Source: Sphagnum compactum (taxonomy: Eukaryota; Bryophyta; Sphagnopsida; Sphagnales). From it: DNA of 64,000 nt. The position numbers and the translations under genes were made by a program. The notes beneath the pieces are model-generated. The model was given only the letters and a program-made list of their open reading frames with translations. It had not been told where the DNA came from and did no database searches. Positions within the stretch are counted from its first letter, which is position 1. Each line of letters begins with the position of its first letter. The DNA lies in NCBI GenBank assembly GCA_965153455.1, contig OZ234493.1, positions 11,894,213 through 11,958,212 on the forward strand. The letters are read 5' to 3'. Shown here piece by piece: positions 49,911 to 61,238 of this stretch.

Positions 49911-52900
49911 GTTGCATACATTTTTTAATGAAACCTTTTAATGGTTATGTTTAACCCCAAAATCTTAAAATTGGACTTAAAGACACTGATTTTGTTTTAA
50001 GGATGGGACATTTATAATATTGAAAAAAAACCCTAAAAATTGGGGTTTTTACCATGGTGCCAATTACATAGGTGTTTGTGCACCCCAAACAAGGCTAAGG
50101 TGAACCAATATTTACACTAAGACCTTCACCTTCTTGAAGGAGGCCTTTTAGTGGTGGTATTTAACTTGTGAAATGTTAAATTTGGAAAGGAAGACCATGA
50201 TTTCTAGTCTTGGGATGGGATGTTTATTATGTCATAAAGAAAACCAAAAGGAAAAAATGGGGGTTTACCAATGTTCAAGGGCAATTATTTGATTTAATAA
50301 GAATGACAATTTTGGTTCTTCCAAAAGTCAAATTTCTAAGAACCTATTTTTTAATAACCTTTTTGAAATTTCAAATAACCTATTTAGTTCCAACAAATTT
50401 TCCAATTTTTTACTAGATTAATTTTTTTAAGACCTTAAAAATGAAATTGCATTTAATAGTTTTTAAATCTTATATAACCTTGACATGTTTGAAAAATTCA
50501 TTGTTTTAAACTAGATTTTTAACATAAGGTGGCTTCTTTCACATCTTGCACATTAGAATTATGTATAAAGGCCACTTTTGGTATTGAATGACATTAAATT
50601 TACTTTGTCTTCATGCACTTGATGTTTAAAATATATAGATTTGAACAACTTGAATATGATGATGACACTAACAAATAATTATTGGGCAAGGGGTTGTTAG
50701 AATAAACTTATTATAGTTTAGTGGAAACATGTGATTACAACAAAGTTTTGTGTTGCAAATGAAATTTCTTATGTTTTTCCAACCTCAATACTAACTTATT
50801 ATAGTAGCCTCCATTTGGTGTCATATATAATGTAAAATCACCTGACTTTTGCAATGATTACAACATTCGACACAAATAAGCAACCCATAGACATGACTGG
50901 CACAATTGATACATATACCAAGGATAAAGTTGTTCCAACTTGCAACAAATCAAAGGCATTTCAAGCATTTAGTATAATTTTTTTAATATTCACCATCATT
51001 TGTAGTTTTTTATTTTAAAGAAACAGTTCAATGCCTTTACTATACATTAAATTCAGAGAAAAAAAACAAGCACATGCATATAATACTTTATTATCAATGG
51101 TGCCAAATTGTTAAACTACATATTTGATGAACTTTGAGTGTTGCCAAGGCATTTTGGCATTGTTGTCAATATTTGCAAGAAGAAAATCTTACATAAGGTT
51201 TCCCAACCATAGCTCAAATACTACAATGCCACTCAAACAAACATAAAGGGCAAAGTGTAGGTCTTGATTTGATTTATGACACAAAACACTTGTCTATAAA
51301 TGGGTGTCAATAGTTTATAGGTGACGATCAATTGAAAAAAACCTTATGACATTACAATAATTGTTCAACATGGCATGTGCTTTCACATTTAATAAAACAC
51401 AAAGCACCCATCACTTGCACCCATAGAAAATCATAAACTACAAAGTTTAATATTATGCAACATCAATATACAATGCAAGGAGATCTAAAAGTAAAAAAAA
51501 AAGAATGGTTGCATCCAAGTAGATTTAATATGAGTTACCCCTCTTGCAAGTTAATTGTATGGTTTACAAATTGCAAACCAACCCATGAATTAGTGGTTAC
51601 AAATGTGAAAGCAATAAATTGTTTCAACTCATGAAGTGGTTAACTTACAAAAACCTTTAATGTGGCAATTGTGTTCATTTGTATAATAGTGGTTCATCAC
51701 ACTAAATTTAGATCATGAATAAACAAGTTTAATTACATTTAAACAACTCACAGCATGTGACATGTGTAAGAACACTTAACTGAAGTTGTAAAAACATTCA
51801 AATCATTGCATCAATTCATGATTTTTTTTCAAACGCATGATACAAAATTAGTAACACTTGTTCAGTTATAATTGGTCTTCCAGCAATCATGCACATCAAT
51901 TGTTTCCTTATGCTCAAAAACACCTTCAAATTCTTCTTCAAATTCTATCACAACCTTAGCCTTGGGCTCACGACCAAGGTAAAGGCTTACAAAGGTGAGG
52001 GCCAAGAGTGAAGCTCGAGAGTCACATTTCATGTTCTGGGAGTGTAGAAAAGTGTGAGGGAATAAACTCCCACAGTCCCAAGTGAGCTCCCACCTTGTGA
52101 GTTGAAGTTCTAATGGACTTCTGAATTTTCATAGGGCAATTACAGGGGTCAAAACTCATTGGATTGAAAATGTCATTATACCATTGGAAAGATCTTAAAA
52201 TGTAGATGTTTAAAATGGGCTTGCATGTCCCATTTGGGCACTTAAAACATAAGTTATGGCCAAAAGAAGGGTCGAAATTCAAATTGCCAATTTGATTTCC
52301 GACCACTAAAAGTCGGGAATCCCCCTGATTTCCTTGCAGGTGGTGTGCCACATATCGCTAGAAAGCTCTTAACGAAGGCTACAATTTTGCTTTAGACCTC
52401 ACCTCAATTGAAGGTCTGCAAACAAAGTTATGGGCCTCCAAAGTCGCGAGAGTCCTAATTTGGGGAATTTCGAGACTCCAATTTGGGAGTCCCAAGACAA
52501 AATGACATTTGGGTGCTGGCCCCATGGCTAGGCACAGTGAATACTATGAAAGGGAAGGTGGAGGCTTCCCTTAAGTCCGGGCTGTGGTGAGTCTTGTGAA
52601 TCAGTGCACCAAAAGTGCTCTAGCTACGCACTAACCAACTTGTTGTTTGGTTTGTGCACGTCCATGTGAATAATTGACCCACTTGTCACTCGTCTTAGTC
52701 TCAATCCCGGAGCTCCATCACGCCCCCTTACCCGCAAAATGCTACGAACTAGAGAGCGTGCCCAACTCCTTATCCTTTCGTTGTGTTCACCTTTGGACTC
52801 GCAGTTGAATCTATCCAAGAGTTTGGGGGTGCATCAAATTCTTTTGCCAATTTTGCTTTAAGTTCAACCACATCCACCAAGTTTTGTAGACTATTACAAT

Positions 52901-55265
52901 TGGACATTAAATCACTAGGCCAATTTTTGTGAACAAAGATCAATCATTCAAGATTGTGAATTTGTAATTTACATCACTGTAAATTGATCAACATATGAAC
53001 AAGGGAGAAAATGCATTCTATCTTTATTTGTGATTTGACAATTCTCTATGCAAAACAAACCCATAGTAAGGAACAAAGCTTTGTGTTTCCTCCACCGTAA
53101 CAATGGACATTTGATGTTATTTGCATCCATATAAAGTCTTTTGAATTGTAACACCTCTTTAGTGACATGGTCCTTTGTTAGGAATCAACAAAAGAAGAAG
53201 AAGTTATTAGATGTGAATGTTGATAATATTTTTAAAATCAAGGTTAGGGTTAGTGATTTTTAATCATAATCCCACACAACTTCAATTGAGCTTCATTGGC
53301 CTCTTTAAGGTCAATGAGAGAAAACATGAAATGAAGGTTTTTGTATTACAAATCCGACATAAAACACATGTTATGAACATTTTGGGCTTAGACATTTGTA
53401 GGAATGAATAAAAAAGACCAAGAAAAAAATGACATGTCTTTTGATATTTCACATGTATTCAACTTTGCCAATTCAACATCGTACCCACTAGCCATGTCAT
53501 CATTCCATTTAGGGTTGATAAGTGCGACCATCAAAGATCAAAACATTAATTAAAACATATAGTTGCGGTCTAGAAAAAATAAATACCTAGTTTAAATATA
53601 TAAGCACGATTTTCAAAATTTTGAGGAAAAATCAAATAACCATTTAAAATCAAAGAATCACCCATAGATTGGTTTTTACCAACGTGACTTATTTTTTCCC
53701 CCTTCAAAATCAACAATGAAATGGTCTTTCTAAAATTCCCTTTTTCATCTCAAATAGGGCATCAAATAATTTGTCTTTGAATATTTTGAAATTTTCATGT
53801 TACATTTATCCTTAAATTCACCTTGCATTTGGGTCCTTTTTTAACCCCCGCAAACCTTTTTAGAGCCCCAAATGTTATTATTCACAAAAGAGAAATTTTT
53901 ATTAAAATTGAAAGTAAAACATTAGCAATTTTCATTTATTGGACATGTGCATAGTTAAATCACATAAATTCAAGGTGAAATTATTTTTACCAACACAATT
54001 CAAAGTCAATGTACTTTCCTAGCTTTGAATTTTGTTTTGCATTATACACTATTGTCTAGTTCATGGACCTTAAGTCTCGATGCTAACTTTTTATTTATTG
54101 AAGGGAATCTTTGATTTAATCTTGAATGAATTTAAAAAACCTTTGGTTTCGATCATTTTCTTAAAATATTAAAAGTTGGTTGAGTTCAAAACTAGGTCCA
54201 ATTCTATTTCCATTACACAAAATTAAACAAAGTTATTCTTTTTGTGTAGTACTATTTTATTCAACTAGTGCAGCACACAATTCAAAATAGATGTCATGTA
54301 GTTTTAATTATGCATAGCAATCAAAACTAATAACTTGCCTAAAATGGAAGCTCAAATAGGGTATCAAATGATCGAATTTTGAATTTATTTTTTGAAACTT
54401 GCAAGTTATGAATTTGTGTTTGTTTTGGCCATACCCTTATTAGCCTAGTACCTTGGCCAATTCGACATTAATTTTATTATTTTCAGAAATGTTGAAATCT
54501 TCAAAAATTATTTCTTCCAAATCAAAAAAATATTGTGAAAAAAAATAGTGAATATTTAGGAATATTCCATGTGTTGATATGAGAATTTCAAAATTAATTT
54601 AATTATTTGACCCATACTACTACGTTAGTAGGATTCCCAACTTTTAAAATAATGTTCATCTATTATGCATAAGGGTTTTTTTTGAAATACTCAAAACATG
54701 TTTGATTTGATAACTACCTCATATAATGTTAGGGTAACATCATGTACACAAAGCTTAAATTCTTTCGTTCCTTGTTTATTATCACAATTGTGATCTCGTG
54801 CTTGTGGAATTGTAGTTAAAAGGGGGAGCTAGTAAAAGTGGAGATCAAATCTATGAATGCAACAAAAATGAAGAGTGACACTCAAATGTTGGTTGGAATG
54901 TATAATAAGGATTCAAGAACATCTCTCAATGGAAACATGAAAGATTTTGGGTCACATTTTGGGTTTCATCAAATTAGCAAAATACCTACCTAGGCTATGA
55001 GGCTCTTGTATTCGGGTCTTTACAAAACATATATACCACAAAGGAAGGGTCTCTAGGTATTTGGTCGGGGGGCCATTGATCATTGACCAATTTGCAACCC
55101 TTGTAATCCTTGTTGATAACCAATGATTTTCTCAACAACCCATCAACACTAGGAACCAATTTGGACTCATTTGAAGCAAAATTGAATCCTTGAGTTGAAC
55201 CCTAGGGTTTAGGGTTTAGGGTTCTTCAAATCATGAGCTGTCCTTTTTAGGGTTTTATTTTTAGG
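49911..55265. other. AT-rich spacer with one GC-balanced island
   Basis: Mostly AT-rich without genes. From about 51,990 to 52,830 the composition is clearly more GC-balanced, without a long coding frame; this resembles an LTR or old element fragment, but no termini or target duplications were found. A short exact telomere-like run (TTTAGGG about three times) lies at about 55,203-55,225. Confidence 0.4.
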
Positions 55266-56226
55266 GTTTGAATCAATTGATTTTCCCTCTAAAAAAATGG
55301 TGCCATGTAAGTTTAGCCTCAATTTGCCACTTTTTGGTCTTCGATCCTTGTCTAAAAGGCTGTGTGTGGGTCCAATTGATGACTCTCATGAAATAGGATT
55401 GCTCTATTTCATTGGACCCTGGACCTTGGGACCCTCAATCTAAAGGGGCCCTTAGCCTACAACAGGCCTGTTGCACCTCCTAGTAGGACTAAGAGCTAGT
55501 AGGTGCAAGAGGTCTCTTGTAGGTGTATTCATAAGGTTCCTCCTAGTCCTATTATAGGTGTAAGAAGGCTCCTATACACCTAAGATGTTTCCTGATCTTA
55601 GTGGCTCCTGGTCTACACGGGTAAGGCCCAAGGGTGGGAGACATTCCCAAAATCCAAGGCTACACTAGGCTAGGGTCTTATCCGAAGCTCCTTATTTAGG
55701 GATGCCCTCCACCATGGGGGCCTCACCCTACCCATAAAAAAATGGGTACAATTTTTCTAGCGTATCTGGATAGTGCCTTACCCTCAGAAGAATCCCTAGC
55801 TCAACAGAGGATGGCACTTTATCCTAAACAAATTAATAATAATTTAGGAGTTCTTTACATCGAGTAAGGACCTCGAATGGGGCTGTTCTCGGAGTCGGGC
55901 TCCCATGCTTGAGTCCCCACTCCTTGGACTGTCATTCCCATAACAGCCCCATCTGGGGTCCTTAGTCCTTATCCTACACTTCCTCACTAGACCCCACTCC
56001 CCACCCCCAAAATAAGGTTTTCCAACAATTAATTGTTCAAGGGTCACTTTAGATGAGGGTCCAAGGTCCATTGAGGGTCCAATGAAATAGAGCAATCTTA
56101 TTGGATGAGAACCATAAATTGGACCCCATGGCCTTTAGATGAGGGCCCAAGATGAAAAAGTTGCAAATCGAGGCTAAACTTACTTACATGGCACCATTTT
56201 AGAGGGAAAATCAATTGGTTCGAACC
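55266..56226. mobile_element. DNA transposon with about 185-bp terminal inverted repeats (Mutator-like or foldback)
   Basis: The left arm (about 55,266-55,453) and right arm (about 56,039-56,226) are inverted copies. The left has TCAATTGATTTTCCCTCTAAA, ATGGTGCCATGTAAGTTTAG and ATTGCTCTATTTCATTGGACC; the right has their complements in reverse order. The internal about 585 bp is more GC-rich and has no transposase frame. Long TIRs on a non-autonomous body are typical of Mutator-like elements, but a 9-bp target duplication could not be confirmed. The arms differ by scattered substitutions and small indels, so the insertion is not recent. Confidence 0.75.
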
Positions 56227-57808
56227 ATGTAGTTATTATTTAAAATAAAATAAAATAAAATAAAATAATTTTTATAACCATTATTTGCCAAAATTTTCTG
56301 AGTTCAAAAAATCAAGTGCCAAATTTAAGCTTTAAAATTTAATTAATTATTCGACAGTTTGTTGCCAAATCCAACCATGGAGTATGGTAAAAAAAAATAG
56401 AATAGAATAAAACAAAATAAAATAAAATAAATCCCTAAGCGACATGTTCAAGGGAACTTTTTGAAAAAATTCAAAAAAATTCACCATATTTTGAGATTTT
56501 TTAAAAACAAAATTGCAAATGTTGTTGGGTAGATTTCTGGCTTTCTTCTTTTGTCGTGAAATTGCCATATTTACATTAGTTGAATTGATGATTTTTTTTT
56601 CCCCCAATAATTACCAAAATTACATTAGTTGAATCTACACTTCTTAAAACAACAAAAAAAAATCCCAAGTTTTCTTAAATTTTTTTGTTCCCCCCCCCCC
56701 CCCCAAAAAAAAAACGTTCGTTTTATTTTTCCGACTCAAATTATTATTCTCTTTTATTTTCCGACTCAATTTTATCAATCTAACTCAATTGTTTAGGTCC
56801 AGTGTTTAAAAAAAAAAAAAAAAAACTTCCTCTCAATTTTGTAATATAAAAAAAAATTGGCGAATTTTTCCAATATTTTTTACCAAAAATTACATTAGTT
56901 GAAACTACACTTTTATTTTTAAAAATAAATAAATTCCCCCAAGTTTTCTTAAATTTTTTTCCCCCCAAAAAAGAAGAAAAGATAAAAGTTTGTCCCAAAA
57001 AACATTCACAAATTAGGGTTTAAAAAAAAAACCCTTCCTTGTTTCCTGTGAAGTGGCCTAAAAATAGGTACCTACATACTTACCTACCTACCTATTTGAC
57101 CCCCTTTTTTCCTGCCTTCCTTTTTCCCTTGCTTCCTGGGCTTCCTTTGCATGATGGCCTTTGCTGTCGACGACGAAGCAGACGACGAAGGAGAAAGACG
57201 AAGAAATCGGAGAGAGAGAGAGACACAGAGAAACGGAGGAGGAGGACGGTGTAGAGAGGAGCAAAAGCAGGCGTTGATGACGCAATCGCGGCGTCCAATA
57301 GGGCCCCATGTACACAAGATCAAACCGGAGAAGATTTGTCCGCTGAAGATTTGTTCAGAGTTTTCACCAGGACCATGCATTACTCTCTCTCTCTTTTTCT
57401 TCAATCTTCTTGTCTAGAATGAGAGTTTGACTACCTAGTGGCAGTTTGTTTGTTGGAGAATGGATTGCTTCAGGTGACGACGATTTGAATTAAGGTTCAT
57501 GAATCATGGTTTTTTCAGCTAGGGTTTCGGGTATATGTCGACAGTGAGAAGGAGGAGGAGGAGGAGGAGGAGGAGACAAGGAATCGTTTTGTTCTTTTTC
57601 TTCGGGGACTGTTTGAGGGAGGCATTTGTAGGATGAGAAGAAGAAGAGCTTGAAGATTTTGCTATTTTCAAGAGTTTTCTTCTTATTTTCAAACGTATTT
57701 GCATGTGTTCAGAGTGAGCATTTGGAAGATTGCGGGGTTTTGTTTTCAGAGAGGCTCTTTTTCCATTTTTTTTTAGAATGAGAGATTGAAGAGAAGGGGA
57801 GGTGAGAT
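56227..57808. other. Spacer and upstream region of COI1, rich in simple repeats
   Basis: Simple repeats: (AAAAT)n at about 56,242-56,268 and 56,405-56,430, a run of 15 C at 56,690-56,704 followed by A10, and A runs to 57,035. At 57,066-57,092 there are TACCTACC repeats like those upstream of TBL. A (GA)n/CGA-rich tract (57,160-57,240) and (GGA)n at 57,550-57,572 lie in the presumed promoter and long 5' leader. Short open frames here (for example 57,151-57,417) have repetitive composition and are probably not coding. Confidence 0.45.
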
Positions 57809-60800
57809 ATGGAACGAGACTCGAAGAAATGTCGGGAGGAGATTCAACAACAGCAGCCGCAGCAGCGGGTTTCCGGGGCCGTGTCGGACGAGAACCTGTC
57901 CCGGATATTCGAGTTGATCGAAAGCCCGCAAGATCGGGCGGCGGTTTCTCTGGTGTGTCGGCAGTGGCGGCGCGTAGACGGGAACACCAGGAAGAATGTC
58001 ACCATAGCCAACATGTATGCCGTGGCACCTACGGCGCTCACCAGCAGGTTCAAGCAACTGGAATGTATCAATCTAAAGGGCAAGCCGCGGGCGGCAGAGT
58101 ACGATCTGCTGGTACACGATTGGGGAGGATACGCGGAGCCGTGGCTGAAGGAGCTTACAAGAGCCTACGAGCGCTTGAAGACGCTGCAACTGAGGCGGTT
58201 GGAGGTTCGAGACGCCGACCTTCAGCTGCTGGCTTCCGCTCCGTTCAACGCCTCACTACAAGTGCTGCATCTGCACAAGTGTTCGGGTTTCACCACAAGG
58301 GGTCTCATCCCGCTCTGCCGCTCCTGCAGGTGAGCGCTGATGGTGACTTCGGGGATCTTTCAGCACATGACCACATATGGCAACAAATATAAGTCGGTGA
58401 CATGGATCCATTTGGACAAGTGCAAGAAATACAAGTCTGTGACAAGAATCCATTTTGAACAACTGCAAGAAATACAACTCTGTGACATGAATCCATTTGA
58501 AACAAGTGCAAGAAACATGAGTCTGTGGCATGAATCCATTTGAACAAGTGCAAGAAATACAAGTCTGGGACATGATTTGAGTGAATTTTATTTTGTTTTA
58601 TTTTATTTCTGTGTGTGAGTGGGTGTGCAGGTCCTTGAAGGTGCTAAGCCTAGAGGAAAGTGATGTAATTGATGAAGGTGGGGAATGGTTACATGCTTTG
58701 GCTCAACACAACTCAGTTATAGAATCACTTGACTTTGCAGTTTTGGGTTTGGACTCTGTGTCAGTTGAAGATTTGGCACTTCTCGCCGGAAGATGCAAGT
58801 CACTGGTGTCCCTTAAAGTTAGCGACATTGATATGTCAGAACTCAATGGGGTTTGGAGCAAGGTGCCATTTCTCAAGGAGCTCGGGACAGGGTCTTGCAA
58901 TGATCTTGGGGATGAAAAGAAGGGGATGGCTGTATCCATCAACTTGCCACAGCATCTGACGTCATTATCGGGTCTGTGGGCCATGCTTGATGTCGGGTTG
59001 CAAATGGTTCAACCTGTGGCTGCGAACCTGAAAAAGCTTGACTTAAAGTTCACTCTTCTGAGCAGTAGAGGCCATTGTGAGCTTCTAAGTCACTGCTTCG
59101 CACTTGAAGACTTGCAGGTGTGTATGCATCATTTGGTGTTACAAGCTTGGTTGAGTAATCCCTTCTGAATGCATAGCTCTGTTGTCACTCCTGAATGTTT
59201 TGTTTAAGACATCTCTTTCCCCTGAGCAGGACATACTGATGATAAAAGTGTAGGGTAATGTCCTTGGCTGGGAGCATTACTGGAATATGGGCCCTCGTGA
59301 GATGGAGCTGAGGCAGGCCTAATTCCGGTTATGCCTGCAGCTGAGGGTATTACACAGCATAAAAATCAACATGTTGTTTTTATTTTTTATTGTTTTTACT
59401 GTGATATCCGGTGGGTGCCAACTAGGTATCATGCTAACTACAATTATAAGTATTGCAGGCATTTTGAGAAGTGAAATGCCCGCCTCTGTGGGTGTTTAGC
59501 TTTTCGAAATGCCTGCTTGCTGCTGACACCTGATTACAGCATATAATGTGTTCTCCATTTACACTGCTGCAAAGCACAGGGGTTTTTACAAGCCTTTGAT
59601 TGTTCATGAAATTGTTGGTTCTATATTTTCCCAGTGATAAAACAGGTCTCTCATGTATTCTAAACTTCACTTCTATCATGGAGTGTCTTCCATTTATTCC
59701 TTTTACACATTTTGGTCTCCTCCTGTGGTGGGGTGGAAATATATTAAATTCTTAGGTCAAGATTCCTTTAATTATAGAGATATCACAAAGGACCTGAGCT
59801 CTTCAAGGTCCAGAGAAGTGATTTTGAGAGTGATTGGGCTTGTTACAATTTCCAAGTTTTTCTTAGAATACACTTTGGTCATGTAATTTCAACTGATGAA
59901 GGCTCTCTATGCCTTAGGCTGTGGTGCTTTATGGGGCCAACCTAAAATGACATGAAGCTCACCCTTGCAAGCCTGTTGCAGCTTGAATGAGGATTGTATT
60001 GACTTTTTGGTTTAGTGCTGTCTTGAGTGCTAGCCCAATATCATGACTGTTTTGTGTTGGTTCCAGGAATTCAGTATCAAATTTTGTGTAGTTGGTTGTG
60101 TGGAATTTGGAGCAGATTCTTATGTTCTTATCTGCGCCCACAGTTGGGAGCTCATGAAGTTGAGTGGGAAATCATGGCAGCTAGTCACTGCTATTCACAA
60201 GGAAGGTGATGGCCAGATACTCTGTGAGTAGCACTCACAAGGTTATGACCACACTTGTTATTGTCATGTTTGGTTTGATTTGGCCAGAACTGACATTACA
60301 GGTACCTTGAATGCCTGAATGTGCTGTTGTGAAGTTTCTGCTGCAACTCATAATATGCATAATAATGTTTTGTAGATTGCAAGTCTCTTTTACTCATCCA
60401 ATTTTGAGGATCTGTATGGGCAAGTCTGATGTTGGCAGGTGTTTCTTGGAGGCAGGTACTTAATGTTCTTGGGAATGAGGGTTTGAAAGTGCTGGGCAAG
60501 ACATGTAAGGAGCTGAGGCGCTTGCGAGTAGAGGATGATGATGCAGGCTATATATCACACAGTGGTGTGGTTGCTATTGCACAAGGTTGTGCAAAGCTGC
60601 GATATCTGGCCTTATATGTCTGTGATATCACCAATGCTGCACTTGCTATGGTGGGGCAGGGCTGTTTGCACCTCACAGATTGCCGTATTGTGCTTGGAGA
60701 AAGGGTCAAGAATTTTGCAGATTTGCCCCTGGATGATGGTGTGAAGTTATTACTGAAGGGCTGTGTGAACCTAACTCGATTTTGCCTCTACCTGCGGCAA

Positions 60801-61238
60801 GGAGCACTAACAGACCAGGGACTGGCTCATATTGGAGAGTATGGGCGCAATCTCAAGTGGCTGCTCTTAGGTACCACAGGGGAAAGTGATATGGGTCTTG
60901 CCAGTCTTGCATATGGATGCCAACAACTGGAACGCCTGGAAGTACGAGACTGTCCATTTGGGGAAGCAGGCTTTGCTACTGCAGTGGTGGCAATAAGTTC
61001 CTTGAAATATCTGTGGGTGCAAGGCCACCACCGAGTCAGTGAAACAGGGGTGCAACTTCTGGCCCTGTCTCGCCCATGTTTGCACATTGAAGTGTACCCT
61101 GGTGCCCAGGGACAACCTGGGCAGCTCTTGGCATACTATGCACTAACAGAACCACGCACTGATGGTCCCCCTGGGATGAAGGTGCTTGTCTCAAACCCAC
61201 ACAATCATCAGCAGGACATACTTCCATGTATTTTATAA
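57809..61238 (+). CDS. COI1: Coronatine-insensitive 1 (COI1) F-box/LRR jasmonate co-receptor
   Basis: Three exons (57,809-58,329; 58,631-59,117; 60,456-61,238) give 596 aa with matching phases, the same three-exon layout as Arabidopsis COI1 (592 aa). The N-terminal F-box (about residues 25-70, AAVSLVCRQWRRVDGNTRKN) docks to SKP1, and leucine-rich repeats fill the rest. Jasmonate and inositol-phosphate pocket positions are largely kept. LKGKPRAA holds K90, K92 and R94 (At R85). A388 equals At A384, Y390 At Y386, R413 At R409, Y448 At Y444, R500 At R496 and W523 At W519. Two pocket-rim positions differ: E97 for At Met88 and Y98 for At Phe89. In SCF-COI1 the protein captures JAZ repressors in the presence of a jasmonate ligand and sends them for ubiquitination. 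The C-terminal AYYALTEPRTDGP is also family-typical. Distinct from TIR1/AFB receptors by the whole sequence. Confidence 0.96.
58400..58575. repeat. 43-bp tandem repeat, four copies, in COI1 intron 1
   Basis: ATCCATTT begins at 58,406, 58,448, 58,491 and 58,534, steps of 42-43 bp. Each unit continues GAACAAGTGCAAGAAATAC and ends AGTCTGTGACATGA-like. The array fills most of the 301-bp first intron. Confidence 0.85.
59940..60240 (+). repeat. Dispersed short repeat, copy 2, in COI1 intron 2
   Basis: Begins near ACATGAAGCTCACCCTTGCAAGCC, with GTTGCAGCTTGAATGAGGAT, and later has TTGGGAGCTCATGAAGTTGAG, ATCATGGCAGCTAGTCACTGC and CACAAGGTTATGACC. It is collinear with copy 3 and, inverted, with copy 4. 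Confidence 0.65.

Noticed and set aside
57084-57417. Arg/Glu-rich and Ser/Leu-rich frames upstream of COI1
   Set aside because: Derived from GA/CGA and TACC simple repeats in the presumed promoter and leader; no homology recognised.
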